A stretch of DNA of 64,000 bases from Actinomadura mexicana (GTDB lineage Bacteria > Actinomycetota > Actinomycetes > Streptosporangiales > Streptosporangiaceae): positions 62,001-126,000 of the forward strand of contig NZ_FZNP01000009.1 in assembly GCF_900188105.1 (NCBI RefSeq), read 5' to 3'. Of this stretch, positions 32,326 to 40,632 are shown piece by piece. Numbering within the stretch: position 1 is the first letter of the stretch; the number at the start of each line of letters is the position of its first letter. The translations under genes and the position numbers were made by a program. The notes under the pieces were generated by a model. That model was not told the DNA's origin, did no database searches, and saw nothing but the letters and a program-made list of their open reading frames with translations.

Positions 32326-32943
32326 ATGTCACCTCGAAGAGCAGCGGCGCTGGGCGCCGGCGACCGCACCCTGCGCGACCACCTGATCGCCACGGCCGAG
32401 CGGCTGATCGCCGAGCGCGGGACGGCGGGCCTGACCGTCCGGGCGATCGCGCGGGAGGCGGGCGTCGCCGACGGCGTCCTCTACAACCACTTCGCCGACA
32501 AGGAGGAGCTGCTCGCGCACGCGCTGCGGGCGCACGCCGAGTCGGTCGCGCGGCCGCTCGGCCCGCTGCCCGAGCCCGGTGCCGGCACGGTCGAGGAGAA
32601 CCTGCGCGCGTACGTGGCGCACGGCCTCGCCCTGCACGACGGGCTGCTGCCCGCGCTGACCGGGCTGGTCGCGCAGCCGGCCGTCCTCGCCCGGTTCGCC
32701 GCGCTGAGCGGCGGGGGCGGCACCTGGAACGAGCGGCTCGCCGCCTACCTGCGCGGCGAGCGCGACCTCGGCCGCCTCGACCCGGGCGCCCGGGTCGAGG
32801 CGGCCGCCTCGCTGATCGTCGGCGCCTGCCACGAGCCGGTGCTGTCGCTGTTGTTCCAGGGGCGGGGCATCGCGCACCGCGTGTCGCCGGCCCTCGTGGA
32901 CGACCTCGTCGCGACCGTCCTCGACGGCATCGCCCCCCGCTAG
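32326..32943 (+). CDS. TetR family transcriptional regulator
   Basis: 205 aa. HTH region LIATAERLIAERGTAGLTVRAIAREAGVADGVLYNHFADKEE (given in parts: LTVRAIAREAGVADG, VLYNHFADKEELL). The C-terminal domain is Ala/Leu-rich. ATG 32326 or the adjacent GTG 32323. No obvious divergent target; it lies between the methyltransferase gene and convergent trpS. Confidence 0.88.
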   Translation: MSPRRAAALGAGDRTLRDHLIATAERLIAERGTAGLTVRAIAREAGVADGVLYNHFADKEELLAHALRAHAESVARPLGPLPEPGAGTVEENLRAYVAHGLALHDGLLPALTGLVAQPAVLARFAALSGGGGTWNERLAAYLRGERDLGRLDPGARVEAAASLIVGACHEPVLSLLFQGRGIAHRVSPALVDDLVATVLDGIAPR

Positions 32944-32971
32944 GACGCCCTGCTCTCCAGGTGCTCGGCCG

Positions 32972-34003
32972 CTAGGACGCCATCGCCTCTCTGACCTCCT
33001 CCAGCGTGCGCTGGGCGATCGCGTTGGCGCGCTCTTCGCCCTCGGCGAGGACGCCGCGCAGGTACGCCCGGTCGGCGGCGAGTTCGGCGCGGCGGGCCCG
33101 GATCGGGCGCAGGAACTCGTTCACCGAGTCGGTCACGACCTTCTTCAGCGCCGCCGCGCCGCCGTCGCCGATCTCGGCGGCGACGGTGTGCGGGTCGCGG
33201 CCCTGGCAGAGGGCGGCGAGCAGGACGAGGCCGGAGACCTGCGGGCGGGTCTCGGGCGCGTAGGTGATGGTCCGGTCGGCGTCGGTCACGGCCCGCCTGA
33301 CCAGCCGCGCCGTCTCGTCCTCGGTGGCGGACAGGGCGATGGCGTTGCCGCGGCTCTTGCTCATCTTGTGGCCGTCGGTCCCGAGCAAGAGCGGCGCGGA
33401 CGACAGCAGGGCGTCCGGTACCGGGAAGACGGGCCCGTACCGCTCGTTGAAGCGGCGCGCGATGGTCCGGGTGATCTCCTGGTGCGGGAGCTGGTCCCTG
33501 CCGACGGGCACGAGGTTGGCCTTGCAGAACAGGATGTCGGCGGCCTGGTGGACGGGGTAGGTGAACATCAGCCCGCTGACCGCCGCCTGCCGGGACGTCG
33601 CGATCTCGTCCTTCACCGTGGGGTTGCGGCTCAACTCCGCGATCGACACGAGCGACAGGAACGGCAGCATGAGCTGGTTCAGCGCGGGGACGGAGCTGTG
33701 CCGGAAGATCGTCGCCGTGGACGGGTCGATCCCGGCCGCCAGGTAGTCGGCGACCAGGCCCTCGACGTACTCCGACAGGTGGTCGGCGACGTCCCGGTCG
33801 GTGAGCACCTGGTAGTCGGCCACCAGGACGAAGAGCTCCACGCCCGTGTGCTGGAGCCGCGCCCGGCTGGCCAGCGTGCCGAAGTAGTGCCCGAGATGCA
33901 GCGGGCCGGTGGGCCGGTCGCCGGTCAGGATCCGGAAGGCTCCGGGGTCGACCGCGATGCGTTCTTCCAGCTGGCGGCTGCGGGCTTCAGGGGTGATGTC
34001 CAT
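32972..34003 (-). CDS. trpS: tryptophanyl-tRNA synthetase
   Basis: 343-aa class I synthetase that charges tRNA-Trp. HIGH-type motif GDRPTGPLHLGHYFG (about residues 26-40) and GTDGHKMSKSRGNA (KMSKS, about 207) are intact. ATG 34003 has GAGGAGGAG upstream. A leader with tandem Trp codons and mutually exclusive hairpins precedes it, as described for the auxiliary, indolmycin-resistant TrpRS1 of Streptomyces coelicolor. This copy may therefore be the regulated auxiliary enzyme; whether a second trpS exists cannot be seen here. Confidence 0.94.
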   Translation of the reverse strand: MDITPEARSRQLEERIAVDPGAFRILTGDRPTGPLHLGHYFGTLASRARLQHTGVELFVLVADYQVLTDRDVADHLSEYVEGLVADYLAAGIDPSTATIFRHSSVPALNQLMLPFLSLVSIAELSRNPTVKDEIATSRQAAVSGLMFTYPVHQAADILFCKANLVPVGRDQLPHQEITRTIARRFNERYGPVFPVPDALLSSAPLLLGTDGHKMSKSRGNAIALSATEDETARLVRRAVTDADRTITYAPETRPQVSGLVLLAALCQGRDPHTVAAEIGDGGAAALKKVVTDSVNEFLRPIRARRAELAADRAYLRGVLAEGEERANAIAQRTLEEVREAMAS

Positions 34004-34059
34004 GGGGCTCCTCCTCGTCGGGTCTCCGGCCGTCCGCCGGTCGGGCCCGGTCACCGAGG

Positions 34060-34126
34060 AAGAGAAAGGGCCGCCCAGCGGACGGCCCGATCGCATGCGT
34101 CACTGTGGCCGTCCTAGGACGGCCAC
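34060..34126 (-). promoter_or_regulatory. trp-type ribosome-mediated attenuator
   Basis: Minus-strand order: hairpin 1:2 is a perfect 22-bp palindrome (34126-34105) overlapping the Trp codons of the leader peptide. Segment 3, GGGCCGTCC (34088-34080), can pair with segment 2 (GGACGGCC) as antiterminator, or with segment 4, CGGCCC (34073-34068), as a terminator followed by TTTCTCTT (34067-34060). Ribosome stalling at Trp codons would free segment 2 and allow trpS transcription. Confidence 0.8.
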
Positions 34127-34152
34127 CAGCCGAGACATGCGGTGCGCTTCAC
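34114..34152 (-). CDS. trpS leader peptide with tandem Trp codons
   Basis: GTG 34152 starts a 12-codon frame, M-KRTACLGWWPS, stop TAG 34116-34114. The two adjacent TGG codons lie at the base of hairpin 1:2. The ribosome site is weak, and a GTG 18 nt upstream in frame is an alternative start. Function as sensor of charged tRNA-Trp is inferred from the layout. Confidence 0.7.
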   Translation of the reverse strand: MKRTACLGWWPS

Positions 34153-34187
34153 CCCGTCATGGTAGCCCACCGAATGCGGCGGATGCC

Positions 34188-34212
34188 AGATAATCTAGAA
34201 CGAAACCATCCT
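34188..34212. promoter_or_regulatory. MarR operator, copy 1
   Basis: 25-bp sequence beginning AGATAATCTAGAAC and related to 34726-34750 (about 18 of 25 positions identical). It lies 16 nt before the marR start, so autoregulation is likely. Confidence 0.6.
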
Positions 34213-34227
34213 GGGTAGGCTGGGCGC

Positions 34228-34716
34228 ATGACCTCGATGGCCCCCGCCCGCACGCAGACGGACCTGTCGTTCCTGCTCGACCACACCAGCCACGTGCTGC
34301 GCGGCCGCATGACGGCGGCGCTCGCCGAGATCGGGCTGACCCCGCGCATGCACTGCGTCCTGGTGCACGCCCTGGAGGAGGAGCGCACCCAGGTCCAGCT
34401 CGCCGAGATCGGCGACATGGACAAGACCACCATGGTCGTGACCGTCGACGCCCTGGAGAAGGCCGGGCTCGCCGAGCGGCGGCCCTCGTCCCGGGACCGG
34501 CGGGCCCGGATCATCGCCGTCACCGAGGAGGGCGCGCGGGTCGCCGCGCGCAGCCAGCAGATCGCGGACGGCGTCCACGCGGCGGCCCTCGGCTCGCTGC
34601 CGGACGACCAGCGCGAGGCCCTCGTCCGGGCGCTGGGCACCCTGGCCACCGGGCATCTGGCCACCCCTCCGGAGACCACGGCGCCGGCCCGGCGGGCCCG
34701 CGAGCGCCAGAAGTAA
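34228..34716 (+). CDS. MarR family transcriptional regulator
   Basis: 162 aa. Winged helix: VQLAEIGDMDKTTMVVTVDALEKAGLAERR, wing SRDRRARIIAVTEEG. TAGGCT lies 6 nt before the ATG, pointing to a leaderless mRNA. The same operator-like 25-mer precedes this gene and the downstream MFS gene, so it probably controls both. Confidence 0.92.
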   Translation: MTSMAPARTQTDLSFLLDHTSHVLRGRMTAALAEIGLTPRMHCVLVHALEEERTQVQLAEIGDMDKTTMVVTVDALEKAGLAERRPSSRDRRARIIAVTEEGARVAARSQQIADGVHAAALGSLPDDQREALVRALGTLATGHLATPPETTAPARRARERQK

Positions 34717-34725
34717 ATCTGTCCT

Positions 34726-34749
34726 AGATAGTCTGTAACAAAACTATCT
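34726..34749. promoter_or_regulatory. MarR operator, copy 2 (inverted repeat)
   Basis: AGATAGT (34726-34732) and ACTATCT (34743-34749) form a perfect inverted repeat with a 10-bp spacer, 40 nt upstream of the MFS start. The sequence parallels 34188-34212. Confidence 0.7.
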
Positions 34750-34788
34750 GCTACGGTCTCTCTTGTCCTTCCCGACAGGAGATGACCG

Positions 34789-36243
34789 ATGCCCTCCCTC
34801 CCGCTCTCCCCGCTCCGCTCCAAGTGGGCGGCGCTCGGCGTGCTGTCCGCCACGATGCTGATGACCATCCTCGACGGCAGCATCGTCACGGTCGCGGCCC
34901 CCGCCATCCAGGACGACCTCGGCTTCTCGCCCGCCGGGCTCAGCTGGATCATGAACGCCTACCTGATCCCCCTCGGCGGCCTGCTGCTGCTCGCCGGACG
35001 GCTCGGCGACCTCGTCGGCCGCCGGACGCTGTTCCTCGCCGGGAACGCGGTCTTCACGGCGGCGTCGGTACTGGCGGGCGCCGCCACCACGTCCGGCCTG
35101 CTGATCGCCGCCCGGTTCCTGCAGGGCGTGGGCAGCGCCCTCGCCTCCGCCGTCGTGCTCGGCATCCTCGTGACCCTGTTCACCGACCCCCGCGAGCGGA
35201 CCAGGGCGATCGGGGTGTTCAGCTTCACCGGCGCGGCCGGCGCGTCCATCGGGCAGGTGCTCGGCGGCGTGCTCACCGACGCGCTGAGCTGGCACTGGAT
35301 CTTCCTGATCAACCTGCCGATCGGCCTCGCCGTGATGCTGCTCGCCCTTCCCGCCCTCCCCCGCGACCGGGGCGCCGGCCTGGCCGCCGGCGCGGACGTC
35401 GCGGGCGCGGCGCTGGTCACGTCCGGGCTGATGCTCGGCATCTACACGGTCGTCAAGGTCGAGCGGCACGGATGGCTGTCGGCGCACACGCTGGGCCTCG
35501 GCGCCGTGTCGCTGCTGCTGCTCGCCGGGTTCGCCGTCCGCCAGACCCGCGCCGCGACGCCGCTGATGCCGCTGCGGATCCTGCGCTCCCGCAACGTGTC
35601 CGGCGCCTACGTCGTCCAGCTGCTGACCCTTTCGGCGATGTTCTCGTTCCAGGTGATCGTCGCCCTCTTCATGCAGCAGGTGCTCGGCTACGGCGCACTC
35701 GGCACCGGGCTCGCGATGCTCCCCGCGGCCGTGTCGATCGGCGCGGTGTCGCTGCTGGCGTCCGCGCGGCTGTCGAACCGCTTCGGCGAGCGGTTCGTCC
35801 TGGTGGCCGGGCTCGTCCTGCTGATCGGCGCGATGGCCTGGCTCACGACCGTCCCGGTGGACGCGGACTACGTCACCGACCTGCTCCCGGTGTTCGTGCT
35901 GATCGCCGGCGGCGGGCTCGTGCTCCCGTCGCTGACCGGGCTCGGCATGTCCAGTGCCCGGCCCGAGGACGCGGGCCTGGCGTCCGGCCTGTTCAACACC
36001 GTCCAGCAGGTGGGGATGGCGCTCGGCGTCGCGGTCATGACCACGCTCGCCGCGTCCCGCGTCCAGTCCCTGCGGGCGGACGGACGGGACACCGCCGCCG
36101 CCCTCACCGGCGGCTACCACCTGGCGTTCACCGTCTCGGCCGGCCTGCTGGTCGCCGCGCTCGCGGTGTCCCTGCTCGTCCTTCGCCGCCCGGCGCCCGC
36201 CGCCGGCGCCGCGCCCGTCGAGTCCGTCCCCGCCAACGTCTGA
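34789..36243 (+). CDS. MFS drug-efflux transporter (DHA2, 14 TM)
   Basis: 484 aa, about 14 hydrophobic helices. Motif A-like GRLGDLVGRRTLFLAG, the first-helix MTILDGSIVTVAAPAI (Asp-containing, DHA2 type), and the motif C-like GAAGASIGQVLGGVL are present. Probably exports a toxic small molecule using the proton gradient. Good ribosome site (CAGGAGATG). Controlled by the upstream MarR regulator through the operator at 34726; 11 nt ahead of the F420-type gene, so one operon. Confidence 0.93.
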   Translation: MPSLPLSPLRSKWAALGVLSATMLMTILDGSIVTVAAPAIQDDLGFSPAGLSWIMNAYLIPLGGLLLLAGRLGDLVGRRTLFLAGNAVFTAASVLAGAATTSGLLIAARFLQGVGSALASAVVLGILVTLFTDPRERTRAIGVFSFTGAAGASIGQVLGGVLTDALSWHWIFLINLPIGLAVMLLALPALPRDRGAGLAAGADVAGAALVTSGLMLGIYTVVKVERHGWLSAHTLGLGAVSLLLLAGFAVRQTRAATPLMPLRILRSRNVSGAYVVQLLTLSAMFSFQVIVALFMQQVLGYGALGTGLAMLPAAVSIGAVSLLASARLSNRFGERFVLVAGLVLLIGAMAWLTTVPVDADYVTDLLPVFVLIAGGGLVLPSLTGLGMSSARPEDAGLASGLFNTVQQVGMALGVAVMTTLAASRVQSLRADGRDTAAALTGGYHLAFTVSAGLLVAALAVSLLVLRRPAPAAGAAPVESVPANV

Positions 36244-36254
36244 AGGAGATCACG

Positions 36255-36722
36255 ATGACCGAGTACGGCCCCGGACAGGGACCCGGCCCCAAGCCCGTCG
36301 GCGAGGACGAACTATCCCGCCTCCTCGGCGAGCAGCAGTTCGGCGTCCTCGCCACGAACAAGAAGAACGGCCACCCGCACGTCTCGACGGTCATCTACAC
36401 GTGGGACCCGGACGAGCGCGTCGTCCGGATCTCCACGACGGCCGACCGGGCGAAGGTGAAGCAGCTCCGGCGCGACCCGCGCGCCGCGCTGCACGCGTCC
36501 GGCGCCGGCCACCTGTCGTTCGCGGTCGCCGAGGGCTCCGCCGAGCTGTCCGGCGTCAGCGAGGAGCCCGGTGACGCGACCGGGCGCGAGCTGCTCGCGA
36601 TGACACCGGGCTTCGACGACCCGGCGGACGAGCGGGCGTTCCTGGAGCAGATGGTGAAGGACCGGCGGCTGGTGATCCGCCTGCGCGTCACCCGCCTCTA
36701 CGGGACGGTCCTGGCGGACTAG
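36255..36722 (+). CDS. PPOX-class F420-dependent/split-barrel oxidoreductase
   Basis: 155 aa. The split beta-barrel signature FGVLATNKKNGHPHVSTVIYTWD, VRISTTADRAKVKQLRRDPRAALH fits the actinobacterial F420/biliverdin-reductase-like family. GAAGGAG upstream of the ATG, 11 nt after the MFS stop, so it is probably co-expressed and may reduce the same xenobiotic (inference). Its TAG shares CTAG with the convergent M56 gene. Confidence 0.88.
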   Translation: MTEYGPGQGPGPKPVGEDELSRLLGEQQFGVLATNKKNGHPHVSTVIYTWDPDERVVRISTTADRAKVKQLRRDPRAALHASGAGHLSFAVAEGSAELSGVSEEPGDATGRELLAMTPGFDDPADERAFLEQMVKDRRLVIRLRVTRLYGTVLAD

Positions 36723-37627
36723 TGCGGCAGGACGAGGAGCAGCAGCGGGAGGACGGCGATGACCGGGACGGCGGCCGACGCGGCGAGGCGGGCCCGGCGG
36801 GGCAGCGGCTCCGGCTCCAGCAGCCGGTTCACCCGCGCCATCACCGGGATGTCGCTGTGCGAGGCGACGCCGAGCGTGCCGGACGGCGCGGCGGCCGGGC
36901 GGGCGGCGGCGAAGCGCAGCAGCGCGGTCGCCAGCTCGCGCGGCGGGCGGCCGTGCCGGGCCCGGTCGTCGGCGGCCATCTCGATCAGCAGCTCCACCGC
37001 GTCCAGGCACCGTCCGACCAGCCGGAACTGCGGGAACACCTGGCGCAGTGACGCGAACGGCAGCAGCACCAGGTCGTGGCGCTCGCGGGCGTGGGCGCGC
37101 TCGTGCGCGAGCACCGCGGCCAGCTCGCCGCGGTCGAGCAGCTCCATGGTCCCGGCGCTGACGACGACCTTGGACGAGCGGACGCCCGGCACGCAGTACG
37201 CGGCGGCGCCGGGGTGGTCGAGGACGAGGGTGCCGGGCACCGAGGAGTCGCGGCGCGACACCAGCGCGAGCAGGGCCCGGTGCCGCCGCCGGGCCCGCAC
37301 GACCCGCAGCACCGCGAACATCAGCATGACCAGCAGCACGCCGGTCAGGCTGATCGCGGCGAGCAGGGCCGCCACCTGCACCGGGTTGAGCCGGGCCGCC
37401 TGGTCGGCGTACAGGCCGGGCAGCCCGCCGAGGACGCCCTTGCGGTACGGCAGGAGGGCGAGCCCGAGCAGGGCGCCGATCGTGGCGATGCCCCAGCACA
37501 GCCCGAGGGCCTGCCAGAGCGCGATCCCGATCCGGGGCGTGCGCCACGTCCACCGGGCCCGGGACAGCAGGTGCGCCCCGCCGACGGTCCCCAGTGAGAT
37601 CAATGCGAGCAGGGCGGTGCCGGTCAT
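36719..37627 (-). CDS. M56 family (BlaR1-like) membrane metallopeptidase
   Basis: 302 aa. Several TM helices surround a zinc-binding HExxH: AVLAHERAHARERHD (about residue 180). There is no C-terminal penicillin-sensor domain, as in the many short actinobacterial M56 proteins. It probably cleaves or signals to the BlaI repressor encoded just upstream; the ATG overlaps the blaI stop (ATGA). Confidence 0.9.
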   Translation of the reverse strand: MTGTALLALISLGTVGGAHLLSRARWTWRTPRIGIALWQALGLCWGIATIGALLGLALLPYRKGVLGGLPGLYADQAARLNPVQVAALLAAISLTGVLLVMLMFAVLRVVRARRRHRALLALVSRRDSSVPGTLVLDHPGAAAYCVPGVRSSKVVVSAGTMELLDRGELAAVLAHERAHARERHDLVLLPFASLRQVFPQFRLVGRCLDAVELLIEMAADDRARHGRPPRELATALLRFAAARPAAAPSGTLGVASHSDIPVMARVNRLLEPEPLPRRARLAASAAVPVIAVLPLLLLVLPH

Positions 37628-38007
37628 GCCGGAGGTTCCTTACCGGTGATGCCCGCGAGGGTCTGGCGGATCACGTCGATCTCGTCCCGCGACACGGAGC
37701 GGACGAAGTGCGCGAGCGCCGCGTCGCGGTCACCGGTCTCGTTCAGGGCCCCGAGCATCAGCTCGGTGACGTACATCTCGCGGCTCGCCACCGGGTGGTA
37801 GCGCCAGGCGCGGCCGTCACGCTCGCGTTCGAGGAAGCCCTTCTTCGCGAGCCTGTCGAGGACGGTCATGACCGTGGTGTGCGCGAGGTCCCGGTCGTCG
37901 GCGAGGGCACGGCTCACGTCCCGGGCGGTGGCCGCCGGGTGCCCGGCTTCCTCCCGCGCCCACAGGACCTCCATGACCGTGCGTTCGAGCTCTCCCAGAC
38001 CCTTCAC
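37624..38007 (-). CDS. BlaI/MecI family repressor
   Basis: 127 aa. Winged-helix with RTVMEVLWAREEAGHPATARDV-type N-terminus and HTTVMTVLDRLAKKGFLERERDG (recognition helix and wing), then the dimerisation helices. GTG 38007 follows TAATCT by 7 nt, so it is probably leaderless. Expected to repress itself and the M56 gene until proteolysis by the M56 partner. Inducer unknown. Confidence 0.92.
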   Translation of the reverse strand: MKGLGELERTVMEVLWAREEAGHPAATARDVSRALADDRDLAHTTVMTVLDRLAKKGFLERERDGRAWRYHPVASREMYVTELMLGALNETGDRDAALAHFVRSVSRDEIDVIRQTLAGITGKEPPA

Positions 38008-38045
38008 ACGCCCCAGATTATCCGACGGTCACCGCACTGGCCACG

Positions 38046-38723
38046 TCAGGTAGTACTACCGCCTGTAGGGGGCGCGACGAGGCCGAACTCGTAAGCGATG
38101 ATCACGAGCTGGACGCGGTCGCGGGCGCCGAGCTTGGCCAGCAGCCGCGCGACGTGCGCCTTCGCGGTGGCCACGCTGATGACCAGTTCCCCGGCGATCT
38201 CCTGGTTGGACAGGCCGAGGCCGACGAGGGTCAGCACCTCCCGCTCGCGCTCGGTGACGCCGTCCACGCGCCGGGGCCGCCCGGCGGCCGGTTGCGGACG
38301 CGCCGCGAACTCCTCGATCAGCCGCCGGGTGACGCTCGGCGCGATCAGGGCGTCCCCGCCGGCGACGACGCGGATGGCCGCGAGGATCTCCTCCAGCGCC
38401 ATGTCCTTGACGAGGAACCCGCTGGCGCCCGCCCGGAGCGAGCCGTAGACGTAGTCGTCGTCGTCGAACGTGGTCAGCATCAGCACGCGGGCGGTGTCGG
38501 GCCCCGCACGGCGGATGCGGCGGGTGGCCTCGATGCCGTCCATGTCGGGCATGCGGATGTCCATCACGACCACGTCCGGGGCCTTCTCCTCCACGAGGCG
38601 GACCGCCTCGGCCCCGGTTGCGGCCTCGCCCGCGATCTCCAGGTCGGGGGTGTCGGCGATCAGGACGCGCAGCCCGGCGCGGATCAGCGGCTGGTCGTCG
38701 GCCAGCAGGACGCGGATCGTCAT
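38046..38723 (-). CDS. NarL/LuxR-type response regulator
   Basis: 225 aa. Receiver: LLADDQPLIRAGL, phospho-Asp in VVVMDIRMPDMDG (about residue 54), Lys in FLVKDMALEE. The C-terminal HTH is TEREREVLTLVGLGLSNQEIA, then VATAKAHVARLLAKLGARDR. ATG 38723 overlaps the kinase stop (ATGA). Target genes unknown; a 12-bp palindrome GGTAGTACTACC lies within its last codons (38049-38060). Confidence 0.93.
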   Translation of the reverse strand: MTIRVLLADDQPLIRAGLRVLIADTPDLEIAGEAATGAEAVRLVEEKAPDVVVMDIRMPDMDGIEATRRIRRAGPDTARVLMLTTFDDDDYVYGSLRAGASGFLVKDMALEEILAAIRVVAGGDALIAPSVTRRLIEEFAARPQPAAGRPRRVDGVTEREREVLTLVGLGLSNQEIAGELVISVATAKAHVARLLAKLGARDRVQLVIIAYEFGLVAPPTGGSTT

Positions 38724-39847
38724 GCGGCCGCCGGCGCCGGGATCCGCGCCGCCACCCGGAACCCCCCGCCGGGGCGCGGACCCGCGGCGAACTCGCCGCG
38801 CAGCAGGGCGACCCGCTCCCGCATCCCGACGAGGCCGTACCCGGTGCCGACCACGCCGCCGTGCCCGTCGTCCTCGATCTCGACGGCCAGCTCCCCGTCG
38901 CCGTAGCCGATCGTCACCCGGCAGCGGTCGGTGCCCGCGTGCCGGACGACGTTCGTGACCGCCTCCTGGACGATCCGGTAGGCGGACAGGTCCACGTCCG
39001 GCGGCAGCGGCCTCGGCTCGCCCGACGTGCGGACGTCGACGGCGACGCCCGCGTCCCGCGTGGCCTCGGCGAGGCGGCCGAGGTCGTCCAGGCCGGGGGC
39101 GGGTCCGAGCGGCGCCGCGCCCGGGTCGTCCCTGCGGAGCGCGGTGAGCATCCTGCGCAGCCCGGACAGGGTGTCGCGGCTGGTGGTCTCGATGGCGTCC
39201 AGCGCGTTGCGGGCCTCGGCGGGCTGGGTCTCGATGACCCGCCCGCCCGCGCCCGCCTGGATCGCGATGATCCCGATGCTGTGGGCGACCATGTCGTGCA
39301 GCTCCCGCGCGATCCGGAGCCGCTCGGCGGCGACGGCCTGCGCGGTGGCCTGCTCCCGCATCGACTCGGCGTGCGCGCGCCGCGTCCGGACCGAGTTCCC
39401 CGCCATGTACGTGACGGCCGTCGCCAGCAGGACCGTCACCAGCAGCGTCTCGTCGGCCTGCAGGAACGCGGCGACGGCCGCGGCCTGGAGGAGGCAGGTC
39501 GTGATCACCACGGGGGCGGAGACCTTCCGCGGGCGGGTCGCCGCGATGTAGCCGGACGAGACGTCGGTGACGAGGACCAGCAGACCGGCGACCCCCCCGG
39601 AGGGCAGCGACAGCAGGGCGAAGATCCAGGCGAGCAGCAGGATCGCGTGGGCGGCCAGCGCCTGCCGCCGCAGCAGGGACAGCACCAGGACCGTGAGCCC
39701 GGCCGCGACGAGGATCTCCAGCTGCTGGAAGGCGGACCTCCCATGGGAGAACACGACGAACACGACCAGCGGGTACACGGCGGCGCCGCACCAGGCGAGG
39801 ACCGTCCCCGTACCGCGGCTCACGCGGCGCAACGACCGGGCTGACAT
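38720..39847 (-). CDS. NarL-family sensor histidine kinase
   Basis: 375 aa. About five N-terminal TM segments (residues 15-150), the HisKA_3 box RLRIARELHDMVAHSIGII (phospho-His near residue 195), and HATPase with VQEAVTNVVRHAG and GYGLVGMRERVALLRG. Signal unknown. TACGAT lies 6 nt before ATG 39847 (leaderless type). Partner of the overlapping response regulator. Confidence 0.92.
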   Translation of the reverse strand: MSARSLRRVSRGTGTVLAWCGAAVYPLVVFVVFSHGRSAFQQLEILVAAGLTVLVLSLLRRQALAAHAILLLAWIFALLSLPSGGVAGLLVLVTDVSSGYIAATRPRKVSAPVVITTCLLQAAAVAAFLQADETLLVTVLLATAVTYMAGNSVRTRRAHAESMREQATAQAVAAERLRIARELHDMVAHSIGIIAIQAGAGGRVIETQPAEARNALDAIETTSRDTLSGLRRMLTALRRDDPGAAPLGPAPGLDDLGRLAEATRDAGVAVDVRTSGEPRPLPPDVDLSAYRIVQEAVTNVVRHAGTDRCRVTIGYGDGELAVEIEDDGHGGVVGTGYGLVGMRERVALLRGEFAAGPRPGGGFRVAARIPAPAAA

Positions 39848-39954
39848 GCGCCGATCGTAACCGCCGCCCCGTCCCGGCACATTGGCCCGGAGGCGTAATC
39901 CCGCGGGTCGCGAGCGCCTTCCGGAGCCGCTCGCCGAGCGCTACCGCCTCCGGG

Positions 39955-40584
39955 TCAGCCCGCCGGCTTCCTCCAGCGATCACGGTGGACGGCGGTGTCC
40001 AGCGCCCTGCGGCGCCGCCAGCCGTGCCGTTCGAGATCCGGAACGGATTCCAGGTGGGTGACGGGGCCGAGGCAGAGCCATGCGACCGGGCGGATCGTCT
40101 CCGGGATGTTGAGCAGGCCGCGCAGGTGCGGCTCCCGGTAGAACGACACCCAGCCGACGCCGAGGCCCTCGGCGGTGGCGGCGAGCCACAGGTTCTGGAC
40201 GGCCAGGCACACCGAGTACAGCCCCGCGTCGGCGATCGCGTGCCGGCCGAGGACCGCCGGACCGCCGCGCTCGGGATCGTAGGTGACCACGACCGACAGG
40301 CTGGACTCCAGAATCCCGTCGACCTTGATTCGGGCGAAGCGCTCGGCGGCGGCGCCCGCCAGGGTGGCGGCGAAGGCGGCGCGTTCGGACTGGACGTGGT
40401 CGTGGAAGGCCCGCCGGATCGCCGGGTCTTCCACGAGCACGAAGTCCCACGGCTGCGACAGCCCGACGCTCGGCGCGGCGTGCGCGGCCTCCAGGACCCG
40501 GTAGAGGACGTCCCGCGGGATGGGCGCACCGGTGAACTCGCCGCGCACGTCGCGCCGGCGGTGGATGGCGTCGTAGATGTCCAT
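39955..40584 (-). CDS. bluB: 5,6-dimethylbenzimidazole synthase BluB
   Basis: 209-aa nitroreductase-fold flavoenzyme that destroys its own FMNH2 to make the lower ligand of vitamin B12. BluB-specific signatures are RRRDVRGEF near the N-terminus, AAHAAPSVGLSQPWDFVLVED, and GLGVGWVSFYREPHLRGLLNIP. Length is typical. No other cobalamin genes or B12 riboswitch are seen nearby; it is a single gene. Confidence 0.9.
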   Translation of the reverse strand: MDIYDAIHRRRDVRGEFTGAPIPRDVLYRVLEAAHAAPSVGLSQPWDFVLVEDPAIRRAFHDHVQSERAAFAATLAGAAAERFARIKVDGILESSLSVVVTYDPERGGPAVLGRHAIADAGLYSVCLAVQNLWLAATAEGLGVGWVSFYREPHLRGLLNIPETIRPVAWLCLGPVTHLESVPDLERHGWRRRRALDTAVHRDRWRKPAG

Positions 40585-40632
40585 GACAGGCGATTCTGCC
40601 GACGCCGGGGACGGGGCCGCCGGACGGGGTGA

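Noticed and set aside
38049..38060. GGTAGTACTACC palindrome as BlaI operator
   Set aside because: It lies within the last codons of the response regulator gene and does not match the BlaI TACA/TGTA pattern; coincidence cannot be excluded.
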